From the NCBI RefSeq assembly GCF_003096275.1, contig NZ_QENQ01000001.1, positions 124,001 to 188,000 of the forward strand: a stretch of DNA of 64,000 nt, read 5' to 3'. Positions within the stretch are counted from its first letter, which is position 1. Each line of letters begins with the position of its first letter. Of the stretch, positions 57,521 through 64,000 are shown piece by piece. The translations under genes were made by a program, and so were the position numbers. Source of the stretch: Sphingomonas pokkalii (GTDB taxonomy: Bacteria > Pseudomonadota > Alphaproteobacteria > Sphingomonadales > Sphingomonadaceae). The notes under the pieces were generated by a model that was given only the letters and a program-made list of their open reading frames with translations, did no database searches and was not told the DNA's origin.

Positions 57521-58678
57521 GTGCAAGTCGATCAGCTCAATATCCGTCATCTTGCCGCGATGGCCGCCGCGGTGCGTCTGGGCAGCGTCAGCCGCGCGGC
57601 GGAGGCGGTGCACCTCACCCAGCCCGCCGCGACGCAGGGCATCGCCAAGCTGGAAGCGCTGCTCGGCCTTGCGCTGTTCGAGCGCCGGGCGACCGGCATG
57701 GAACCCACCGAGGCGGCGCGGCGGCTGGTGCCGCGCGTCGAGGCGGCGCTGCGGCTGATCGGCAGCAATCGGGTGACCGCGGCGCAGCTCCGCGCCTTTG
57801 TCGCGCTGGCGCAGCAGGGAAGCTATCCGGCGGCGGCACGGGCGGCGGGGGTGACCGTCTCCTCGTTGCACCGCGCGGTAGGCGACCTGGCGCTGGCGCT
57901 GGGGCAAAGGCTGGTCGATCGACGCGGGCGCGGGCTGGTGCTGACCCATCACGGCGCGCAGGTGGCGCGTCGGCTGCGGCTGGCGCTGGCGGAATTGCGC
58001 GCCGGAGTGGAGGATCTGGGCGAGCTGCTCGGCCGCAGCGCGGGGCGCATCTCGGTGGGCGCGATGCCGCTGTGCCGGGCGCGGCTATTGCCCCATACGA
58101 TCAATGCCTTCCGCCGCGCGCATCCGGGCATCGACATTCTGGTTCATGAAGGCGCGCATGGCGAGCTGGTCGGCCCCTTGCGCGACGGCGAGATCGACCT
58201 GATGATCGGCGCACTACGCGATCCCGAGACGCTGGGGCCGGATCTGGTGCAGGCCCGGCTGTTCGACGATCGGCCGACGATCATCGGCCGCGCCGGGCAT
58301 CCGTTGGCAGCGGAAGCGGACCGGCTGGCGGCGCTGCATCGCTATGGCTGGATCGTCCCGCCCGAGGGAACGCCGCTGCGCACGCTGTGGCGCAACCTGT
58401 TCGATGCGATCGGCGACACGCTGCCGCCCGTGCCGATCGAATGCGGATCGGTGATGACGATCCGCGAACTGCTCCAGGCGGGGGACGAACTGACGCTGCT
58501 GTCGGTGGACCAGCTTTCGGTCGAGCTGGCGAGCGGGATGCTGGTCGATCTCGGCCCGGCGCCCGGCAGCGTCACCCGCACGATCGGGGTGACGCACCGC
58601 AACGACTGGCGGCCCACCCGCGCGCAAGCGGGGTTCCTGGCGCTGCTTCAGGCCTCGGCAGCGCAGCTCTATACGTAA
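57521..58678 (+). CDS. ligR: LysR-type regulator of the lig genes, with two tandem HTH domains
   Basis: This 385-residue protein has a first LysR HTH (residues 5-66: HLAAMAAAVRLGSVSRAAEAVHLTQPAATQGIAKLEALLG...LFERRATGMEPTEAARRL). A second complete HTH follows at 85-146: VTAAQLRAFVALAQQGSYPAAARAAGVTVSSLHRAVGDLALALGQRLVDRRGRGLVLTHHG. Then comes a normal effector domain (ISVGAMPLCRARLLPHTINAFRRAHPGIDILVHEGAH...). Usual LysR proteins are about 300 residues, so the extra 85 residues are the second HTH. GTG 57521 is the start. By position it should control the divergent ligK operon and probably the downstream genes. The inducer is likely protocatechuate or gallate, by inference. Confidence 0.88.
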   Translation: MQVDQLNIRHLAAMAAAVRLGSVSRAAEAVHLTQPAATQGIAKLEALLGLALFERRATGMEPTEAARRLVPRVEAALRLIGSNRVTAAQLRAFVALAQQGSYPAAARAAGVTVSSLHRAVGDLALALGQRLVDRRGRGLVLTHHGAQVARRLRLALAELRAGVEDLGELLGRSAGRISVGAMPLCRARLLPHTINAFRRAHPGIDILVHEGAHGELVGPLRDGEIDLMIGALRDPETLGPDLVQARLFDDRPTIIGRAGHPLAAEADRLAALHRYGWIVPPEGTPLRTLWRNLFDAIGDTLPPVPIECGSVMTIRELLQAGDELTLLSVDQLSVELASGMLVDLGPAPGSVTRTIGVTHRNDWRPTRAQAGFLALLQASAAQLYT

Positions 58679-58741
58679 AAACTTATAGCGGCCGGGCGGA
58701 TTCGATTGGCCGCGCCCGCCGGCCTCGGCCATGCCGCCCCC

Positions 58742-59611
58742 ATGCAAGACACGATCGCCCTGATCGGCTTTGGAGAGGCTGGTTCCACCTTCGCCCGTGC
58801 CGGCGGATGGGACGCGGCGTGCGTGTTCGATCGCAAGACCGGGACCCCCGAGGCCAAGGCGATGCAGGCGCGCTATGACGAGGCGGGCGTGACCGGCGCC
58901 GCGACGCTGGCCGAGGCGCTGGCCAGGCGCCCGCTGGTCCTGTCGCTCGTCACGGCCGACCAGGCGCTCGCTGCCGCCGAAGCCGCCGCCCCGCACCTGG
59001 CAGCCGGTGCGCTCTATTGCGACGGCAACAGCGTCGCACCGCAGACCAAGCAGGCCGCCGCGCGTGCGGTGGAGGCGGCGGGGGCGCATTATGTCGACCT
59101 TGCCATCCTCGCGCCCGTCGATCCCGCCCGGCTCGCCGTGCCGCTGCTGCTGAGCGGCGGACGGGCATCGACGGCGGCGGAAGCGCTGGCCGCGCTCGGC
59201 TTCCAGAACCTCCGCATCGCCGGCGACGCGGTCGGCCGCGCCTCGTCGATCAAGATGATCCGATCGGTGATGGTGAAGGGCATCGAGGCGCTGACCGCCG
59301 AATGCGTGCTCGCCGCCGAAGCGGCAGGCGTACGCGACGAGGTGCTGGCCTCGCTCGACGCCAGCGAGCGCCCCCGCCCCTGGGAGGCGCGCGCCGACTA
59401 TAATCTCGACCGCATGATGATCCACGGGCTGCGCCGCGCCGCCGAGATGGAGGAAGTGGTCAAGACGCTGGAGGCGCTGGGCACCGGCGCCGAGATGACC
59501 CGCGGCACCGTGCGCCGCCAGCGCGCGATCGGCGCGCTCGGGCTCGGCACACCACCCGAGGGGCTGGCCCCCAAGCTCGCCGCGATCGAGGAGAGGACGA
59601 AACCCGCATGA
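58742..59611 (+). CDS. NAD(P)-binding dehydrogenase (DUF1932 type, 6PGDH-like)
   Basis: This 289-residue protein starts DTIALIGFGEAGSTFARAGGW, a Rossmann dinucleotide-binding motif (GxGxxG). A 6-phosphogluconate-dehydrogenase-like C-terminal helix domain follows (RASSIKMIRSVMVKGIEALTAECVLAAEAAGV), where DUF1932 is usually found. The SIKMIRS lysine is the likely catalytic residue. It resembles beta-hydroxyacid dehydrogenases. Its step is not evident from the known pathway, where LigC is the CHMS dehydrogenase; it may act on a side product such as a keto or hydroxy acid. It overlaps ligJ by four bases and opens the right-hand operon. ATG 58742 is used; the frame runs back to 58706. Confidence 0.8.
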   Translation: MQDTIALIGFGEAGSTFARAGGWDAACVFDRKTGTPEAKAMQARYDEAGVTGAATLAEALARRPLVLSLVTADQALAAAEAAAPHLAAGALYCDGNSVAPQTKQAAARAVEAAGAHYVDLAILAPVDPARLAVPLLLSGGRASTAAEALAALGFQNLRIAGDAVGRASSIKMIRSVMVKGIEALTAECVLAAEAAGVRDEVLASLDASERPRPWEARADYNLDRMMIHGLRRAAEMEEVVKTLEALGTGAEMTRGTVRRQRAIGALGLGTPPEGLAPKLAAIEERTKPA

Positions 59612-60629
59612 CGATGATCATCGACTGTCACGGCCACTATACCGTGCTCCCCAAGGGGCATGATGCGTGGCGCGAGGCGCAGAAGGCCGCCTTCAAGGCC
59701 GGCGAGACGCCGCCGCCTTACCCGCACATCAGCGACGACGAGATCCGCGAGACGATCGAGGCCAACCAGCTGCGCCTGATCAAGGAGCGCGGTGCAGACC
59801 TGACGATCTTCTCGCCCCGCGCCTCGGCGATGGCGCCGCATGTCGGCGACGAGACCGTCGCGAAGGAATGGGCGCGCCGCTGCAACGACCTGATCGCCCG
59901 CGTCGTCGGCCTCTATCCCGAAACCTTTGTCGGCGTGTGCATGCTGCCGCAAAGCCCCAAGGCCGATATGCAGGGTTCGGTCGAGGAGCTGGAACGCTGC
60001 GTCACCGAGCTGGGCTTTATCGGCTGCAACCTCAATCCCGATCCGGGGGGCGGCCATTTCACCCATCCGCCGCTCACCGACCGCTACTGGTACCCCTTCT
60101 ACGAGAAGATGGTCGAGCTGGACGTGCCGGCGATGATTCACGTCTCGGGCAGCTGCAACCCGGCGATGCACGCGACCGGCGGCTATTACATCGCCGCCGA
60201 CACGGTGGCGTTCATGCAGTTGCTCGAAGGCGATCTGTTCAAGGATTTCCCGACGCTGCGCTTCATCATCCCGCATGGCGGCGGCGCGGTGCCCTATCAT
60301 TGGGGGCGCTATCGCGGGCTGGCGGACATGCTGAAAAAACCGTCGCTCGACACGCATCTGATGCACAACATCTTCTTCGATACCTGCGTCTATCACCAGC
60401 CGGGCATCGATCTGCTGGCCGATGTGATCGACAACAAGAACATCCTGTTCGGCTCCGAAATGGTCGGCGCGGTGCGCGGCATCGATCCCACCACCGGGCA
60501 TTATTTCGACGATACCAAGCGCTATGTCGACGCGCTGGATATCAGCGATGCCGAACGCCACGCGATCTTCGAGGGCAATGCCCGCCGCGTCTTCCCGCGG
60601 CTCGACGCCAAGCTGAAAGCGAGGGGGCT

Positions 60630-60633
<4 letters not shown>
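59608..60633 (+). CDS. ligJ: 4-oxalomesaconate hydratase LigJ
   Basis: LigJ adds water to the isomerised oxalomesaconate to give 4-carboxy-4-hydroxy-2-oxoadipate. The 341-residue amidohydrolase-superfamily protein begins MIIDCHGHYTVLPKGHDAWR, with the HGH metal motif, and continues IETIEANQ-like EIRETIEANQLRLIKERGADLTIFSPRASAMAPHVGD. It has GCNLNPDPGGGHFTHPPLTDRYWYPFYEKMVELDVPAMIHVSGSCNPAMHATGGYY, then RFIIPHGGGAVPYHWGRYRG and ILFGSEMVGAVRGIDPTTGHYFDDTKRYVDAL. The residues follow SYK-6 LigJ closely, including the final KLKARGL. It overlaps both the dehydrogenase gene and ligA by four bases. Confidence 0.97.
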
Positions 60634-61879
<1,246 letters not shown>

Positions 61880-61902
61880 TCCAGACCTTACAGGAGAAAC
61901 CC

Positions 61903-62844
61903 ATGCGTATTGCCCTGGCCGGCGCCGGCGCGTTCGGCGAAAAGCATCTCGACGGCCTCAAGCTGATCGACGGGGTGGAGATCACCTCGATCATCAGCCG
62001 CACTGCCGAGCAGGCCGCCGCCGTCGCCGAGAAATATGGCGCCAGGCATCACTCCACCGAGCTGGCCGATGCGCTGGCCCGCGACGACGTCGACGCAGTG
62101 ATCCTCTGCACCCCCACCCAGATGCACGCCGAACAGGCGATCGCCTGCATGAACGCGGGCAAGCACGTCCAGGTCGAGATCCCGCTCGCCGACAGCTGGG
62201 CGGATTCGCAGGCGGTGCTGGCCAAGCAGCAGGAAACCGGGCTGGTCTGCATGGTCGGCCATACCCGCCGCTTCAATCCCAGCCATCAATGGGTCCACAA
62301 CCGCATCACCGCAGGCGAGCTGGCGGTCCAGCAGATGGACGTGCAGACCTATTTCTTCCGCCGCAAGAACATCAACGCCAAGGGCCAGCCGCGCAGCTGG
62401 ACCGACCATCTGCTGTGGCACCACGCGGCGCACACGGTGGACCTGTTCACCTATCAGGCCGGCAAGATCGTCCAGGCGCATGCGGTGCAGGGGCCGATCC
62501 ATCCCGAGCTGGGCATCGCGATGGACATGTCGATCCAGCTGAAGAGCGAAAGCGGGGCGATCTGCACCCTGTCGCTCAGCTTCAACAATGACGGGCCGCT
62601 CGGCACCTTCTTCCGCTATATCTGCGACAACGGCACCTATATCGCCCGCTACGACGATCTGGTGGACGGCAAGGAAGCGCCGATCGACGTCAGCAAGGTC
62701 GATGTGTCGATGAACGGCATCGAACTGCAGGACCGCGAATTCGTCGCGGCGATCCGCGAGGGGCGCGAGCCCAACAGCTCGGTGGGCAAGGTGTTCGATT
62801 GCTACCGCGTGCTCGGCGAGCTGGAGACGCAGCTGGCGGGGTGA
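61903..62844 (+). CDS. ligC: CHMS dehydrogenase LigC
   Basis: LigC oxidises the hemiacetal form of CHMS to 2-pyrone-4,6-dicarboxylate with NADP+. The 313-residue Gfo/Idh/MocA protein begins RIALAGAGAFGEKHLDGLKLI with the GAGAFG nucleotide motif. It has ILCTPTQMHAEQAIACMNAGKHVQVEIPLADSWAD, where the K-x-V-x-x-E-x-P motif is modified to HVQVEIPL. The SWTDHLLWHHAAHTVDLFTYQ segment is strongly conserved in LigC. The C-terminus has a beta-sheet dimerisation domain. The gene starts after AGGAGA and ends the right-hand operon, just before a REP-type repeat. Confidence 0.96.
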   Translation: MRIALAGAGAFGEKHLDGLKLIDGVEITSIISRTAEQAAAVAEKYGARHHSTELADALARDDVDAVILCTPTQMHAEQAIACMNAGKHVQVEIPLADSWADSQAVLAKQQETGLVCMVGHTRRFNPSHQWVHNRITAGELAVQQMDVQTYFFRRKNINAKGQPRSWTDHLLWHHAAHTVDLFTYQAGKIVQAHAVQGPIHPELGIAMDMSIQLKSESGAICTLSLSFNNDGPLGTFFRYICDNGTYIARYDDLVDGKEAPIDVSKVDVSMNGIELQDREFVAAIREGREPNSSVGKVFDCYRVLGELETQLAG

Positions 62845-62852
62845 GGGCGTGC

Positions 62853-62981
62853 TATCCTCCCCCGCCAGGGGGAGGTGGCCCGCGTCAGCAGGTCGGAGGG
62901 GGAGGACGTACGCCGGCCATGGTTCAGGCATCCGCCCCCTCCGTCGCCTTCGGCGCCACCTCCCCCTGGCGGGGGAGGATA
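62853..62981. repeat. REP-like inverted repeat pair, 27-bp perfect arms
   Basis: Bases 62853-62879 and 62955-62981 are exact inverted copies. Each arm contains CTCCCCC-based dyads (CCCCCGCCAGGGGG). The element sits between convergent ligC and the AraC-type regulator, and may serve as a transcription barrier. Its sequence differs from the other repeats. Confidence 0.85.
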
Positions 62982-62991
62982 CAGGGAAGCA

Positions 62992-63858
62992 CTATCCCGC
63001 CCGGAACCCGCGTGGCGACATCCCGACATGCCGCGCGAAGAAGCGCGAGAAATAGGCCGGGTCCTCGAAGCCGACCGCGTCGGCGATCTCGCTCACCGAG
63101 AGCTGCGAATAGAGCAGCAGCCGCCGCGCTTCGAGCAGTGCCCGCGCGTCGAGCATCGCCGCCGGGCTGCTCCCCGCCACGCGCGAACAGGCCAGCCGCA
63201 GCGCGGTGACGCTCACCCCCAGCACGCGGGCATGCACCGCCACCGGCTCGCGCAGGCGGAAACGCGCTTCGATGCGCGCCCGCAGACGCGCGACGATCTC
63301 CGCCTCCCGCCGGCTGCCCGATCCGGTGCCGCCCGCCGGCCGCGCCTGGCGCAGACTGCGCACCAGGATGGAGAGCAGCGCCGCTTCCACCGCGGCGCGC
63401 TGGCCGGGCGCGGACCAGTTGAGTTCCTGCTGCACCTCGCCGAGCGCTGCCGCGACCGCCTCGCCCCCGGCCGTGTCGAGGGCCAGCGCCTGCGGTTCGC
63501 GGAACAGCGTCTCGAGCGCATTGTCGCGGGTGGCGAGCTGCGCGAGATACGCGTCGGCGATGGTGCACACCCAGCCGCGCGACTCCGAATGCCAGGTGAA
63601 GCCATGGACGATCCCCGCCGGCACCAGTAGCAGCGCGGGCGCATCGAACGCGACCGTCTCCGCCTCCGCGGTCATCGATCCGCCGCCCTCGGCGATGAGG
63701 ATGACATGGTGGAGGTCGCGATGAAGGTGCGGGCGGATCGTCCATTCGCTGGGCCGCGAACGGTCGTCGAGGCTTTCGACATGCACAAAGCCTTCGGCGA
63801 CACTGCGCTGGGGCTCGCCATAGAGATAAAAGGCCGGGATCGGGCTACGCTCACGCAT
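62992..63858 (-). CDS. pobR: AraC family regulator, PobR-like
   Basis: This 288-residue protein has an N-terminal cupin-type sensor (RSPIPAFYLYGEP, then HLHRDLHHVILIAEGGGS and LLLVPAGIVHGFTWHSES). The AraC HTH pair follows: VHARVLGVSVTALRLACSRVAGSSPAAMLDARALLEARRLLLYSQLSVSEIADAVGFEDPAYFSRFFARHVGMSPRGFRAG. It lies divergent from pobA, as PobR does in many bacteria, where it activates pobA with 4-hydroxybenzoate. I infer the same here. The start ATG 63858 gives a normal N-terminus; the frame is open to 63951. It ends 11 bases from the REP-like repeat. Confidence 0.87.
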   Translation of the reverse strand: MRERSPIPAFYLYGEPQRSVAEGFVHVESLDDRSRPSEWTIRPHLHRDLHHVILIAEGGGSMTAEAETVAFDAPALLLVPAGIVHGFTWHSESRGWVCTIADAYLAQLATRDNALETLFREPQALALDTAGGEAVAAALGEVQQELNWSAPGQRAAVEAALLSILVRSLRQARPAGGTGSGSRREAEIVARLRARIEARFRLREPVAVHARVLGVSVTALRLACSRVAGSSPAAMLDARALLEARRLLLYSQLSVSEIADAVGFEDPAYFSRFFARHVGMSPRGFRAG

Positions 63859-63873
63859 TGTCGGACTGTCGCA

Positions 63874-63892
63874 TGGACGGTCGAATCGTCCA
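63874..63892. promoter_or_regulatory. Inverted repeat in the pobR-pobA promoter region
   Basis: TGGACG-N7-CGTCCA at 63874-63892 is a perfect six-base inverted repeat in the 116-base divergent promoter. It is 16 bases from the pobR start. AraC-type proteins often bind direct repeats, so this may be the site of another factor or of a PobR dimer. Confidence 0.5.
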
Positions 63893-63974
63893 AGTAAAAG
63901 GTTGACCTCTCCCTCACGGTTCCCGGGCGACCGCGGCACCATCGCGTCCAACGAACAAGGATGGAGAGGCGCAT

Positions 63975-64000
63975 ATGCGTACCCAGGTTGCGATCATCGG
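63975..64000 (+). CDS. pobA: 4-hydroxybenzoate 3-monooxygenase PobA, start only (partial)
   Basis: The first eight codons read MRTQVAII and the next begins GG, matching the PobA N-terminus (MKTQVAIIGAGP), the FAD-binding motif. The ATG at 63975 follows GGAGAGG at a normal distance. PobA hydroxylates 4-hydroxybenzoate to protocatechuate, the substrate of LigAB encoded 3 kb away. Only 26 bases are present, so the call rests on this short match and on the PobR-like neighbour. Confidence 0.75.

Overview
The window looks like a chromosomal segment of a sphingomonad (Alphaproteobacteria, order Sphingomonadales). The evidence is very high GC, a two-piece permuted tmRNA gene, the CtrA-inhibitor gene sciP, a GlsB/YeaQ-type membrane protein, an NDUFS4-like complex I accessory subunit, and above all a complete lig gene set for protocatechuate 4,5-cleavage that closely resembles the Sphingobium SYK-6 proteins as I remember them. 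Genes are densely packed, and many neighbours overlap by 4 bases (ATGA).

Layout. 1-7 kb: end of an ABC-2 permease, a DUF445 protein, an RND efflux pump (adaptor plus permease) and a SIMPL-domain protein, closed by a strong bidirectional terminator. 7-9.3 kb: GlsB-like protein, SciP and MnmA. 9.4-14.1 kb: a Kdo/capsule block kdsD-kdsB-kpsC-kpsS, followed by a CarF/Kua-type lipid desaturase and a GT4 glycosyltransferase. 16.2-17.5 kb: tmRNA, an Rrf2 iron-sulfur-type regulator and MscL. 17.6-25.1 kb: LemA and two TPM-domain proteins, a Nudix hydrolase, the complex I subunit, HrpB helicase, a polyprenyl diphosphate synthase and chorismate mutase. 25.1-29 kb: a sugar block (GH130, GH13 alpha-glucosidase, GT4). 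29-35 kb: a LOV-domain hybrid histidine kinase, a HAD phosphatase, and an Mla-type lipid transport operon. 35-36.1 kb: a periplasmic cyclophilin and tRNA-Ser(GGA).

36.5-43.3 kb: a module I read as 5-oxoproline (pyroglutamate) uptake and hydrolysis. DUF2891, DUF979, DUF969 and a MarR-like regulator run one way, and a fused 5-oxoprolinase runs the other, with a palindromic operator candidate between them. 43.5-54.7 kb: NiCoT transporter, DUF1289, M3 peptidase, a secreted Fe/Mn superoxide dismutase, a GH43 lipoprotein with a LacI/XylR-type operator, PAP2 phosphatase, HerA-like ATPase, GAF protein, RecQ and a TIGR01244 protein.

54.8-64 kb: the aromatic catabolism island. ligI-ligU-ligK run left, the LysR regulator (with two tandem HTH domains) runs right from the shared promoter, and a dehydrogenase-ligJ-ligA-ligB-ligC operon follows. 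A PobR-like AraC regulator is divergent from the first codons of pobA. Together these would convert 4-hydroxybenzoate through protocatechuate, CHMS, PDC, oxalomesaconate and carboxy-hydroxy-oxoadipate to pyruvate and oxaloacetate.

At least five long inverted REP-like repeats of different sequence families are scattered through the window. Two lie inside open reading frames without breaking them (hrpB and the GH13 gene). No CRISPR array, rRNA operon, transposase or intact prophage was seen.
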